Shown: positions 19,361 to 29,377, counted from the stretch's first letter. The stretch: DNA of 64,000 nt from Kalmanozyma brasiliensis GHG001 (GCF_000497045.1 NW_015961992.1:498259-562258), one strand, 5' to 3'. A program made the numbers and translations. The notes: generated by a model not told the origin, from the sequence alone.

Positions 19361-20545
19361 TCAAAGCTTACTCTTGATCCAGCCGATCACTCCGCCCTTC
19401 TTCTCGTTGGGCAAAACGCTTCGCTCCACCCACTGCTTGAACTCTGAGATGACGATCCCAGGCGTCTCGTTCTGCACCCAGTGCCCGCTGCCGGCGACTT
19501 CGATGATCTCTACCTGGGGCACGTGCTTCTTCATCGTCCTTCCCAACGCAGGGGGCACGGCGACGTCGTCTTTTGGCGAGATGAGCAATGCTGGCAAAGA
19601 CGCCGGCAGCGTCTTGGACGCCAACTCGCGATCTTCTTGCCAGTTGATCTCGCGAGTCCTGTACCAGCTGAGCGGACCCTCCATACCGCGGCTGCGGAAC
19701 ATGGTGATGTACTCCTCGAGCTGTTCCTTGTCGAGAATGCTTCGTCCGAGGTACTTGAGTGGGATGTCGCCAAACTCGGGCATCGTGAGCAGCCTCTCCA
19801 GCTTGCCGAGCAAATGCCAGTCTCGGATCTCCTCCTCGTTGGCAGAGTCAGCCGAGAAGAGGCCAGGGATCATGTAGATGATGGCGAGGAAGCGGTCGAG
19901 GTGCTGTTCGATAATCTTGGTGCTCCTCTCTTCGGAAAAGAACTTTTGGTAGCCAAACGAGGGGACGTTCTTGATGACCGAGTCGATGGGGATCACCTTT
20001 GACGTCGGGGCCTGGAATGGAACGCAGAGGCCACAGACGCCCATGACTCGGTCGGGGTACCACTGGGCAAATCTCCAGCCGAGCCAAGATCCCCAGTCAT
20101 GGCAGAGCACAATGACGCGGCCCTTCTTGCCATCGGACGTCAGTTTCTCGGCACCATACTCGGAGCCCTTGGCAGCTTGAGCGTGATCCAAAAGACCATC
20201 GAGATCGATCGAGATGGCCCTGCCACCGTATTCTGCGAGGCGTGGCTGGGTCCCAGCAGGGGCAGAGGCAGTTGAGGTGGGTGGTGCGGAGGTGAGACCG
20301 TATCCGAGAAGGTCAGGGATGATCAGTCGATAACCAGCGAGCTTCAGCGGAGCGATGACGCTGCGCCAGCCGGAAGAGGTGTCAGGAAAACCATGCAGAA
20401 GCAGCACGGTGGCAATCTCTGGAACGCCGGCAGGAGGACGGTAGTCGAGGTAATGGTAGCGGCGCTGTGTCGGCGTGGCGTCCAGCTTGGAAGGCGGCGT
20501 GGTGAGCGGCGTAGTATAGAAGCGGGAAGCTTTGACGTCTAACAT
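19361..20545 (-). CDS. Epoxide hydrolase-like alpha/beta hydrolase
   Basis: This is a 394-residue alpha/beta hydrolase. Visible motifs: the oxyanion-hole HGFPD in VLLLHGFPDTSSGWR, the nucleophile Asp in CHDWGSWLG (the Asp in place of Ser is typical of epoxide hydrolases and haloalkane dehalogenases), the acid in LLISPKDDVAVPPALG and the catalytic His in GSGHWVQNE. Lid-domain residues follow FAQWYPDRVMGV. Soluble epoxide hydrolases of this group open epoxides to diols; the physiological substrate is unknown. The ATG at 20545 gives a compact protein. An alternative ATG at 20626 adds 27 residues, Ser/Phe-rich and possibly a weak targeting sequence. It is convergent with MIM1 (93 bp) and divergent from the F-box gene. 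Confidence 0.85.
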   Translation of the reverse strand: MLDVKASRFYTTPLTTPPSKLDATPTQRRYHYLDYRPPAGVPEIATVLLLHGFPDTSSGWRSVIAPLKLAGYRLIIPDLLGYGLTSAPPTSTASAPAGTQPRLAEYGGRAISIDLDGLLDHAQAAKGSEYGAEKLTSDGKKGRVIVLCHDWGSWLGWRFAQWYPDRVMGVCGLCVPFQAPTSKVIPIDSVIKNVPSFGYQKFFSEERSTKIIEQHLDRFLAIIYMIPGLFSADSANEEEIRDWHLLGKLERLLTMPEFGDIPLKYLGRSILDKEQLEEYITMFRSRGMEGPLSWYRTREINWQEDRELASKTLPASLPALLISPKDDVAVPPALGRTMKKHVPQVEIIEVAGSGHWVQNETPGIVISEFKQWVERSVLPNEKKGGVIGWIKSKL

Positions 20546-20626
20546 CGTGATTGTGGATGCTCTGGAGTAGCTCGTGAAGAAGGAAGGCGAAGAGGAGAGT
20601 ATAGCGCTTACTAGATCCTTGTACAT

Positions 20627-20982
20627 ACGAGGCGGCTGTTCAAAAGTGCGGGGGACGTGCGTGTTCGTGGACCGGCGTCATCAGACCGTTTGGACCGGAA
20701 TGCCGGGTGTTTTCCGCTCACAGAGCAGCCCAGGCGATGTAACAATCTCAAAAATTGATCCGACGGCACAGGGTCCATCTGAGTCGGAACGGTGCGCGCA
20801 CGGAGCTGCCGTGAAGAAGCTGCGCGGCTGATTCATTTCATCCGTGGAAATAGTCATTCAGGGTCTGTCTGTCGGCTGCGCACTTGCAGGGATCGGCGGC
20901 CGTCACCTTGACCTTCTCCCACCGTACTCCCCCTCTCTCTCTCTTTCTACCACCATCATCTCTCGAGGTCCCCATCGCCATC
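20627..20982. promoter_or_regulatory. Divergent promoter between the epoxide hydrolase-like and F-box genes
   Basis: About 360-440 bp separate the two start codons. A pyrimidine-rich run (20921-20960) immediately precedes the F-box ATG. No RNA gene was seen. Confidence 0.45.
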
Positions 20983-23900
20983 ATGAACGAGATGCAGGAC
21001 GGCGACACAAGCGAGCTCGGTCGCGCTGGCATACTCTCTCTTCCCACCGAGCTCATTCACGCCATCCTACTCTCGTTACCACCCTTGTGCATCGAGCACT
21101 TCTCACAAACATGCAAACTCGCCCGCGAACATGTCTACGGCGAATCTCGAATAGGAGACATGCACCTGTGGAAACAGCTCTACTTGCAGCGCTTCGACGA
21201 CTTCCCCAGCCTCTGGGACGCGGGCAACGATAGTTCATTGCAGCAGCTCCTGGAACAACACGAGGAGGAGAACGAGCAGAAAGCGCGCTCATCCAGCTCA
21301 TCAGCATCACAGACCTCGTCCTCCGTAGCACACACACCGACGAAGAGCGCTGCCTCTTCCGTCATGTCGCTTGTCCAGCTCAGGGATCGTGCAGCCCGTC
21401 TGTACGGCTCAGATCCAACCAACAGCGGTCCCATCTCGCTCAACTTCAACGCCGTTATCACCGCGCTCTTATCCGTCATCGACACATCGGCACCAACAGA
21501 TACACCACGCGAGTGTCTCAACACAATATGGCTCAGCGATTCGATTCTCTCTTCTGGTCAGAACACATGGGCGGAATGGGTGTTTCCTCGGTCCATGTTG
21601 CACAACCTGGATGAATACAAGATCGAATCCGCACAAGCCGCGGCCAATCAACCGAAATCTCAGCAGGACTCCAAACGTCGTCGACTCTCTAGCGCATCAC
21701 GCTCAACTGAAAAGCAGCAAGATGACGGCGGTCCCTCCTCAGCTTCAGCATCAGCTGGCCCCTCACGCCGCAAGTCCTCGTCCAGGAACAACAGTGAACG
21801 ACCCGACACCGGACGCAGAAGATCCGCACGCCTCCTCAAACTCATGTATCCGGAGTCTCTGCACGGTCTTGTGGATCAGGGCATCGACATTGACGAGATT
21901 GCGCAGCCGCAGATGCGACTCGCTGCCCGTATCCATTGTCTCTACGGTATCCGAGCCTGGAAGGACTCACAAAAGTCGCGTCTTACCGAGAGCCCTCAAG
22001 AGATCCCAGGTCAACGTCAACAGGATGGTCTAGCGAACGAAGGTGCAGCGCAAGCATCGGCGCAGGAGGCATCGGCCAGCACAGAGCGATCACAAGAAGC
22101 AGAGCAGTCCGGAACGCACGGACAGGAGACCGACGCGGCGGCGCAAACAGCGGATACGAGAGGGCGCGAGCAAGAAGCCGCAGACGAAGAGGGTGATGAC
22201 GACGATGATGACGAGAGCTTCGACGAGCCACCTGCTGCTATCCTCCGGTATCGGCCTCGTACCTTCGGTCCCAGCTTTGGCTTCTGCAACGCGCCAGACG
22301 AGGAGGATGAGGTCCGCGCCCGCATGAGGCATCGCGTCTACGATGCCGGCTACTATGGCTGGTCCAATGGCTACGGCCCTCTCCACGCATGGCGTCGACC
22401 TGCCCAACCAGAAGCACACATCGAGGAAGAAAACGAGGAGGAAGATGATGACGTCGACATGACGGATGCCGTGATGGGCCACGGAAGTCAGGATGGCGAC
22501 GACGATGCATTCCGTGAAGCCGCCGGCCTAAGCGACGACGAGATTCCTGACGACCCGGTGCCCATCGAGATCGAAGTCGGCAGAGTCGGCGGCAGCAGCC
22601 GAACCTTCCAGGTGGCAGATCGATTTGGCAATCCGGTCAGCCCCGAACAAGACAATGAGCAGTCCGGCGCCGAGGGTTGGGACACGCCGCACGAACCAAC
22701 ACCCTACAACCCAGATACAGCAGTGCTGATCGGCTCGTCGGCCACCCGCACTGACCGCGCACTCGATCAGCCCCCTGATCTGGGAACCTACGATGAAGAA
22801 ACGCGAACATACACGTACGAGGGCAGCTTGCCTGTCGGGATTCGTACAGGCAGCGACAACATCCAGGTCACCGTCGGAGACACGGTCGACTTTGTCGCCG
22901 CTGGCGAGCTCAATCTTCGCTTCATTCGACCAGGCCTGCCCGCTCAGACCATGCGCGTCACCAGCGGCTACCCCAGGTCTGCCGCAGGAAACACCGGTGA
23001 AGAGGAAGAGGACGAAGAGGAGGAAGACGATGACTACGACGAAGATGCCGAAGACTGGGACGACGAGGATGGTGCTGACGACATGGACGACCTCTTCCGG
23101 CCGCCATTCTTCGGTACGTTCCGGCCCATGGAGGCAGCAGAGGGCTACCGCGGCTGTCGAGCGGACGACGAGGTCAAGCAGCTTGTGGAGCAAGCCGACG
23201 AAGATCAGAAGCATGTCGAGCCCGAGGAGCGAAAGATGTGCTTGCGGCCCAAGGCTATTCACTGGGAGCTCGTCGAGGCCATCATGCTTGTTATGTACGC
23301 CAACTTGAAGGAGGCCATCTGGCTAGAAAACTGGGGCGTAGGCATCAAGATTCCAAAGGTCTTTGACGACTCGGGCCTGCTGGTCCGCGATCCAATGGAG
23401 AAGCGCGAGTTCCTCGAATTTCCCACCGGCTGGATCTCGTCGCTGCCCGTGCCACTGCATTCCAAGCTCAACGTCGAGACGGCTGGACCACCCGGCAGTC
23501 CGCCTCGCTCGCCGCCAAGGACCAAAGAACAAGACGACGAGAAGCCACACGACTGGGCACGGTGCGAGAGCTTCTGGGCTGGAACGTACGCCTTCCTCGA
23601 CTACTCGCACTTTGTCGATTTCAACGTACGCATGGCGCGACGACGCAGGCAGGCCATCACGAACTCTCAGGCTCAGAAGGACTCGAGCAACGGCAAAGGA
23701 TCGTCTCACAACGGTCACAACAACGAGGTACCGAAGCCGAATCTCGTCGGCCAGGAAGAGGCCGTGGGCGATTGCCTGCAGCTGCGTCTCGAGCTGCTGC
23801 CCAAGTCGCAACAGCCGGAGTACAACAAGAACGAGGAGGGACAGGACGATGATGACGACTACCCAACACTCTTCTTCCGCGGAACGACGGTCACCTACTG

Positions 23901-24267
23901 GGGCAACGAAGCGCCGATGCCGCGTGGCGGGGTCCATGGCAAGGTCCGCCCAGTCTATGCTCGGGAGGAGGATATCGATGAGGTCATGTCCAAGGGTCCT
24001 CGGGGCAAGAAGAAGATCGAAGGCTTGCATTGGTCGTTGACGCACGTCTACGAAGGCGAGGATCGATGGCAGCTGGAAGGCATTCAGCCTGGACCGCCTG
24101 GCACTCGAGCGCCCATCTTTGGCATCTGGACGGATGCTTTGCATGAAGAGGAGAGCCCCAATGGGCCGTTCGTGTACTGGATGATGGACGACCGGCCGTG
24201 GAAGGAGATCGAACGGATTAATCGGCAGGACGCTCACGCCGCAGCAGCTGCTAGGGCCGCCAGGTGA
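20983..24267 (+). CDS. Large acidic F-box protein
   Basis: This is a 1,094-residue single-exon protein. An F-box lies at about 15-70: ILSLPTELIHAILLSLPP, then HFSQTCKLAREHVYG and LWKQLYLQRF. F-box proteins link substrates to SCF ubiquitin ligases through Skp1. Long acidic and Ser/Gln-rich tracts follow (for example around 435-445, 500-510 and 690-710). The conserved C-terminal region (about 770-1085) contains HWELVEAIMLVMYANLKEA, FWAGTYAFLDYSHFVDFN, YPTLFFRGTTVTYWG, LHWSLTHVYEGEDRWQLEG and IFGIWTD, an aromatic/beta-rich pattern. It recalls the beta-barrel substrate domain of FBXO31-type proteins, but that is inference only. The start is the first ATG; the upstream extension of the frame starts at a non-ATG codon. 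Substrate unknown. Confidence 0.8.
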   Translation: MNEMQDGDTSELGRAGILSLPTELIHAILLSLPPLCIEHFSQTCKLAREHVYGESRIGDMHLWKQLYLQRFDDFPSLWDAGNDSSLQQLLEQHEEENEQKARSSSSSASQTSSSVAHTPTKSAASSVMSLVQLRDRAARLYGSDPTNSGPISLNFNAVITALLSVIDTSAPTDTPRECLNTIWLSDSILSSGQNTWAEWVFPRSMLHNLDEYKIESAQAAANQPKSQQDSKRRRLSSASRSTEKQQDDGGPSSASASAGPSRRKSSSRNNSERPDTGRRRSARLLKLMYPESLHGLVDQGIDIDEIAQPQMRLAARIHCLYGIRAWKDSQKSRLTESPQEIPGQRQQDGLANEGAAQASAQEASASTERSQEAEQSGTHGQETDAAAQTADTRGREQEAADEEGDDDDDDESFDEPPAAILRYRPRTFGPSFGFCNAPDEEDEVRARMRHRVYDAGYYGWSNGYGPLHAWRRPAQPEAHIEEENEEEDDDVDMTDAVMGHGSQDGDDDAFREAAGLSDDEIPDDPVPIEIEVGRVGGSSRTFQVADRFGNPVSPEQDNEQSGAEGWDTPHEPTPYNPDTAVLIGSSATRTDRALDQPPDLGTYDEETRTYTYEGSLPVGIRTGSDNIQVTVGDTVDFVAAGELNLRFIRPGLPAQTMRVTSGYPRSAAGNTGEEEEDEEEEDDDYDEDAEDWDDEDGADDMDDLFRPPFFGTFRPMEAAEGYRGCRADDEVKQLVEQADEDQKHVEPEERKMCLRPKAIHWELVEAIMLVMYANLKEAIWLENWGVGIKIPKVFDDSGLLVRDPMEKREFLEFPTGWISSLPVPLHSKLNVETAGPPGSPPRSPPRTKEQDDEKPHDWARCESFWAGTYAFLDYSHFVDFNVRMARRRRQAITNSQAQKDSSNGKGSSHNGHNNEVPKPNLVGQEEAVGDCLQLRLELLPKSQQPEYNKNEEGQDDDDDYPTLFFRGTTVTYWGNEAPMPRGGVHGKVRPVYAREEDIDEVMSKGPRGKKKIEGLHWSLTHVYEGEDRWQLEGIQPGPPGTRAPIFGIWTDALHEEESPNGPFVYWMMDDRPWKEIERINRQDAHAAAAARAAR

Positions 24268-25457
24268 AGGACTTGTACACGCATCCACGAAATTTAGTTC
24301 CCCTCTTCCACGGTTGGCCATCGTGCGCCCGGGGAAGTGCTCGCCAGCCAATGAGTGAGGTGCTCTGAGACGTTCGACATCAGAGATTGCCGGAAGGTTC
24401 GTGGCACGGCCTTCTCAGGGAAACGACGTCGAAGTATCAACATTGCCTGATATGGAATGATAGTCGGAGCTCGAGAACGAACTTGCTAAACAATGAGATC
24501 CAAGATTGACAACGAGACTGCAACAAGCTTTGGTGTGGCGCGGGAATTGATACAATGGATGAGCAACGCTCGACGGCTGCAAGCGGGCCAGATGAGGTTG
24601 ACAGAGTTCCGCCGAGAGCGAGCGTGCGCTATATGAGGGAGAGCATCTCCACCGACGGTGAGCACGAAGCCGCGGAATAATTGAATCTCTCCGAGATCTG
24701 GATGTTGCGGGGTCTCCAGCAGTTCGGAACGGCGTGTGCCGGTGGTCAGCAACAGGAGGCCGTGACAGGCATCGTCGTTCCGATTTCGAAACCATGCACG
24801 GTCGTCTCGAAGCGATTGCCGATGCAGCAGTGCTTCGTTTGGCGAGTTGCGGAGTTGCTCACCCCGCGGCGCTAGCTCAAGGAGATTCCTACGGCTCACT
24901 TTGATTCGCTTCTGGCTTGACTTGCCCGATGTCGCACTGCCCGTGCCATCAGACATGCTCATAGAGGGCGTCACTGGCCATGCTTGAGTCAAATGCTCGG
25001 CCGGTGTTGTGTTTGGTCATCGTGCCGCCAAATGCAGTTGCGTTTCTTGACAACTGGCGAACTGCGTGCCAGCTTGGAATTTTACATTGCCGAAAAAGGA
25101 GGAGGCGCGCCGGGTCAAATGGTGGTCGTGCGGGGTGGATGCAGCCGCAGGGCCGGCTCGGTGGAACTCTTGACAGCGTCAGGCGGAGTTGGAACCCTTA
25201 GCGTACTTTGTGGTGCACGACCTCCACGCTTAAGCCTTCTCGAGACGCTTGTGTTCGTCCGACCATCATTTGACATCTCGCTCATGTCCGTGCTAGACGA
25301 GCTCGCCTAGCAAGCTCATTTGGCGACCCTCTCGGCTTTCCCTCGAGCCTACAGGAGGATTAGCAGCACGGCCCACCGGCTTGAGAGTGTGCATGCTTAG
25401 CGAGACCACAATTTCGACCTTCTTCCAGGTCCTCGTTGCGAGAGGGGCCTGCCCATC
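24268..25457. promoter_or_regulatory. Intergenic region/promoter upstream of the glucoamylase gene
   Basis: About 1.2 kb without a convincing gene. It contains three copies of GCGGGG, the core of Mig1/CreA-type carbon-catabolite repressor sites: 24707-24712, 24862-24867 (reverse orientation) and 25130-25135. A minus-strand open frame (24486-24992) begins MSMSDGTGSATSGKSS after an ATG at 24960 but has no recognisable domain. Confidence 0.4.
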
Positions 25458-27062
25458 ATGGCTGGCCTTGAAAGCATAAAAGCGAGCCATGAATCGACAC
25501 CTCTGCTTTCCTCGTCATCAACGCATTCAGCCTACTCCTCCTCTGACAAGATCGATCTCGAAATGGCCAAGACTTCCGAACGACGCTCCAAGCCCATCGC
25601 CCTGCTGGGCAGCGCAGGTCTCTGCCTCGTGCTTCTCTGCCTGTGCGCCTTCAGCACCAACGCTGACGCTGCCTCCGTGGCCAGATCGTTGATCGGCCTG
25701 GAGAAAGCTGCTAGCCGCCTCATGCCGCGTGCTGTCACCTCTTCGTACGCCTACCAGCGCATGATTGCCAACATCGGAGGCGCTTCGTCCACCGCTGGAG
25801 GCAACCAAGTACCAAACGTGCTCACCGGTAGCGTCATCGCATCGCCTTCCACGGCCACGCCAAACTACTTCTACTCTTGGATCCGGGACGCTGCCCTCAC
25901 CGCAAAGATAGTGGTGTCCCAGCCAACCCTGGACCGCACGCTGATGACCAACTATGCCAACGCCGAGAAGGTCCACCAGCAGAACGCTGCGAGCTCGAGC
26001 TCTAGTCAGGGAGAGCCCAAGTTCAATGTTGACGGCGCCCTCTTCACTGGCCCGTGGGGTAGGCCTCAGAATGACGGCCCCGCCCTGCGCGCCTCCACCT
26101 TGATGGCTTTCGCCAAAAGGATTGGACTCAATGACGCTTTCACGACCGGAACACTATACAAGAGCGACCTGAGTGCCGGTAGCCTAATCAAGACGGATCT
26201 CGAGTTCGTTTCGCACAACTGGCAAGCCTCGAGCTTCGATTTGTGGGAAGAAGTTCAGGGCAGTCACTTCTTCACGTTGATCGTGCAGTATCGAAGTCTT
26301 ATTGACGGTGCCAAGTTCGCTGGTGCAATGAACGATCCTGGCGCTGCGTCCTACTACAATCAGCAAGCCGCGGCCATCCTGTCAAAGCTCCAGAGCTTCT
26401 GGGACTCGTCCAATGGCTTCATTCAGGCCTATCAGGGTGTCTCCGGGCGTAACGGCATCGATTGCTCCGTCATGCTTGGCGCGCTGAAGGGTTGGGACAC
26501 GACGGATAATGCTGCCGCAGTCAACGCAACCGTGTTTGGTGTTGCCTCGGACAAAGTGCTGGCAACGCACAAGAAGTATGTCGATTCCTTCCGCTCACTG
26601 TACGCGATCAACAACAACGCGGCTGCTCCCAACGCTGTAGGCGTAGGCCGCTACCCATCGGACGTGTACGACGGCGACGGAACCTCGCAGGGCAACCCGT
26701 GGTACATCTGCACGCTCGCCGCTGCGGAGGTGCTCAACACGGCTGTCTCGGTCGCCAATGCACGCGGCAGTCTCTCGGTCACTTCGACCTCGCTGCCCTT
26801 CTTCCAGCAATTCTCCTCCTCCACCTCCACTGGAACGTACAGCTCCAGCTCGAACCAATTCAGCACGCTGACAAGCGGAATGAAGGCGATGGCAAATGGC
26901 TTTGTCAACATCGTCAACTCGCACGCTTGGCAAAACGGCTCGCTCAACGAGGAGTTCAACCGCAACAATGGCTTCAACCAAGGAGCTCGCGATCTAACTT
27001 GGAGCTATGCTGCATTCGTCTCGAACGACCTTGCTTCCCAAGGCAAGTATCTCGCCAACTGA
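25458..27062 (+). CDS. Glucoamylase, glycoside hydrolase family 15, with N-terminal membrane anchor or signal peptide
   Basis: The enzyme releases glucose from non-reducing ends of starch or glycogen. The 534-residue product has a hydrophilic Ser-rich start, a hydrophobic segment at about 47-67 (LLGSAGLCLVLLCLCAF) followed by ADA-ASV, then the complete GH15 (alpha/alpha)6 catalytic domain. Motifs: NYFYSWIRDAALTAKI, FTGPWGRPQNDGPALRAST, FDLWEEVQGSHFFTLIVQ with Glu264 the expected general acid, NPWYICTLAAAEVL and LNEEFNRNNGF with Glu498 the expected base, then ARDLTWSYAAFVS. There is no starch-binding CBM20 after the catalytic domain. With the first ATG the protein looks like a type II membrane protein; from the ATG at 25563 it has a classical secretory signal with an Ala-x-Ala cleavage site. 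The family call is firm; the start is open. Confidence 0.9.
   Translation: MAGLESIKASHESTPLLSSSSTHSAYSSSDKIDLEMAKTSERRSKPIALLGSAGLCLVLLCLCAFSTNADAASVARSLIGLEKAASRLMPRAVTSSYAYQRMIANIGGASSTAGGNQVPNVLTGSVIASPSTATPNYFYSWIRDAALTAKIVVSQPTLDRTLMTNYANAEKVHQQNAASSSSSQGEPKFNVDGALFTGPWGRPQNDGPALRASTLMAFAKRIGLNDAFTTGTLYKSDLSAGSLIKTDLEFVSHNWQASSFDLWEEVQGSHFFTLIVQYRSLIDGAKFAGAMNDPGAASYYNQQAAAILSKLQSFWDSSNGFIQAYQGVSGRNGIDCSVMLGALKGWDTTDNAAAVNATVFGVASDKVLATHKKYVDSFRSLYAINNNAAAPNAVGVGRYPSDVYDGDGTSQGNPWYICTLAAAEVLNTAVSVANARGSLSVTSTSLPFFQQFSSSTSTGTYSSSSNQFSTLTSGMKAMANGFVNIVNSHAWQNGSLNEEFNRNNGFNQGARDLTWSYAAFVSNDLASQGKYLAN
25475..25482 (+). promoter_or_regulatory. TATA-like element inside the 5' end of the glucoamylase frame
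   Basis: The sequence CATAAAAG lies 17 bp after the first ATG and about 80 bp before the second in-frame ATG (25563). If it works as a TATA box, transcripts would begin after the first ATG and encode the shorter, secreted form. It could equally be a chance match inside codons. Confidence 0.3.
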
Positions 27063-28750
27063 TCGATCACTTGATGTATCGAAGCATTGCATGTCGCTAT
27101 CGCGGTTTCAGCTCGAATTCGCACTAAATTGAAGGCGGCCTAGCAACTTGAGAAATGAATCGGTAGTGATTGCAATCTGGGATCTACCCGATGAGAGATC
27201 GGCGGGATTACAGCGACCCGACAGCATGCCTGCTGCGAGGTGCATTGCGGGGTAAGAAAGTGACCACCGTCGGGTCGGAAAGCGAGGAAAGGGACAGGAA
27301 CGATCAAGTCTTGGCACCGTGCCACGGTGGAGAGCGGCGACCACGTTGAAACAGCGAAAGGCTTGGCACCGCGATTGAGGCGCTGAGCCGTGTAAAAGAG
27401 ACCACGCGACCTCAGAGCCACAAGCAGCAGCTCAACGTGACAATGCTTGGCGGTGCAGCTCATTTGCATTCCGAAGTCATCCGCTCGTAAAAGGCGAACA
27501 AGAGGCTTGCAGCACAACGGTGAGTATGACATCCGAAGATGCTGTTCATGAATCTATTTGCAGGGCCGATCGACAGGGCCACTTTTGGGCTCGGAATTGC
27601 GCTTGAGGATCCGCCGAGCTTATCGGCTCAATTTGGCGCTTGACCCACTGTTGCGCTTCTAGCTCCGACCTTGCAATCTACGGAGTAGCAGAGTGCCAGC
27701 ACCGCAATGACGTTGACTTGCTTCCAAGATAGTGCTCACGATGTGTTCTGCCATCAATTCACTCGGTGTGACGGACACATACTCGGACTCAAACGATTCT
27801 GCTGAGCCCGGGAAGCGGCTGCAGTAAAACAATGGCGGGCTGACAGGGCCGAGGTGCGGGTAGATACGGGGCCCAGCGTCACGCGAGCTTGCCCTTCTCT
27901 CCACCACAGAACCCTGCATACAGTACGGCCTGCGAGTCGAGGCCATTGCGCGTTGCTTTGCTTGAAGTGATCGATTACGCAGCCGTGATTGTGACTCCCT
28001 CTCGGCAGAAGGGTCCGCCGATTTTCGTGATCTGACGAAGCACAGCTGTGACGGCTTCGGATGAGCTAAATTTAATCCAGCGCGGTAGGTAGGGTGTGGC
28101 TCTGGAGGGGAGACCTGGCTTGCAACAGAAACGGTCTCGATTCCCACCAGTCTGAGCCTGTTTCTCTGGACGGGCCAGAGCAAATGGGCCCACGCCGTCA
28201 TTTTCATGCATGCAAGCACTCGACTCCATGCGCCGCGCCGCCCCGTCTTGTATCACGCCTGCCGCTCCTGCAGCGGTCAACTTGGCAGCCGCTTCCCTCT
28301 CGCTTCTCTCTTGGCCGGTCTCTCCCTTTTCCCTTGGCACCTTCCTTCCGTGTTCTGCTCAATCCCGTCTGAGCCCTTCCTGTCTCGCTCCGGGAACAGT
28401 GTGTCCGCAGCACCGCTTACGCCTGCATCAACCTTTGCTTATCCGTCTTGTTTGCTTCGAGGTCCGCCTCTCTTGCCTCGTCGTACAACATCGGAACATC
28501 ATTGACCTCATCCTTGACAACCCCCCACCACCATCTTCACCGTCGTCATCTCACCTCCAGCTTTCAGGGTTTCTTCCTCATCGCTTGCATCATTAAAACA
28601 CTGCCTCAAGCTAGCACTGACCGCTGACAGCATCTCGACGATACTTCGGCTTGATACCTTCACAACAACTACTTGTCGTCACACGTTCCCGTCTTTCACG
28701 AAGATCATCGGTCAAACGCTGCATCAAGCCTGTCCACAACATCGCCAACT
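27063..28750. other. Intergenic region and probable leader of the ubiquitin-fold gene
   Basis: About 1.7 kb. The minus-strand open frame at 27659-28219 has no motif and an erratic composition. The last 500 bp (28250-28750) are C/T-rich, as expected for a long 5' leader of the next gene. No tRNA or repeat was seen. Confidence 0.5.
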
Positions 28751-29377
28751 ATGCACGCTCCAGAAAAGAGTCGCAACTCCACCTGCTCGACCGACAATGG
28801 CTCGTCGCACGGTCACGAGGACAACCGCCTCACCTATGTAACCTCCAACATGTCCACCATCTCGTCAACACCCAAGGAGAAGAAGATCGAGCAAGAGCTA
28901 TCACTGTCCACCGCGGACGCCCACGAAACTCGCAGCCCTACAGCATCACCGACGCAGCAGACCTCCACCAGCAGCACACTCTCCTCCGCAGCAGCAGTCC
29001 ACCTCAACACGCTTCTCACTACAGGAGAGCGCAAGTCGTGGAAGTTTGACCCCAAGGACACTGTTGAGACCGTACGAACACACATCTGGCAGAACTGGCC
29101 CTCCTTCTGGCCGCAGCCCAAACCCGAGTCGGTCGCCTACCTCAGGCTGCTTCATCTTGGCCACATTCTCGACAATCCAGAGACCACACTCGCATCAAGA
29201 GGCTGCAAGGCTGGCGCAACCACCGTTGTTCACATCATCATTCGCGCCATTCCACCACCGCCAGAGCCGGTCAAGGTAGAGCAGGAATCACCCGTCAAAT
29301 CGACGCCACAAGCAAGGCCACCTTCGCGCAATCGCGAGCCCGAGGATACACCCGGCTGCTGCTGCGTCATTTGCTGA
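28751..29377 (+). CDS. Membrane-anchored ubiquitin-fold protein, UBL3/MUB-like, with CaaX box
   Basis: This is a 208-residue protein; the ATG at 28751 is the first in frame. Residues 1-80 are disordered (Ser/Thr/Gln-rich). Residues about 80-170 form a ubiquitin-like fold of the Rad60-SLD_2/UBL3 type: SWKFDPKDTVETVRTHIWQ, the loop NWPSFWPQPKPESV, LRLLHLGHILDNPETTLA and TTVVHIIIRAIPPPPE. The C-terminus GCCCVIC is a CaaX box (C-V-I-C) with two further cysteines before it, matching the CCVIL end of human UBL3; prenylation plus palmitoylation would attach the protein to membranes. In animals UBL3 sorts proteins into small extracellular vesicles, and plant MUBs dock E2 enzymes at the plasma membrane. 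A role here is inferred only. Confidence 0.85.
   Translation: MHAPEKSRNSTCSTDNGSSHGHEDNRLTYVTSNMSTISSTPKEKKIEQELSLSTADAHETRSPTASPTQQTSTSSTLSSAAAVHLNTLLTTGERKSWKFDPKDTVETVRTHIWQNWPSFWPQPKPESVAYLRLLHLGHILDNPETTLASRGCKAGATTVVHIIIRAIPPPPEPVKVEQESPVKSTPQARPPSRNREPEDTPGCCCVIC

Noticed and set aside
23323..24351. 342-codon frame antisense to the F-box gene
   Set aside because: It mirrors the codon bias of the real gene on the opposite strand and has no conserved features.
24486..24992. 168-codon minus-strand frame upstream of the glucoamylase gene
   Set aside because: The segment after the internal ATG looks slightly protein-like, but no domain is seen and no intron that extends it convincingly was found.
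27659..28219. 186-codon minus-strand frame
   Set aside because: No motif, erratic composition and no plausible neighbours.
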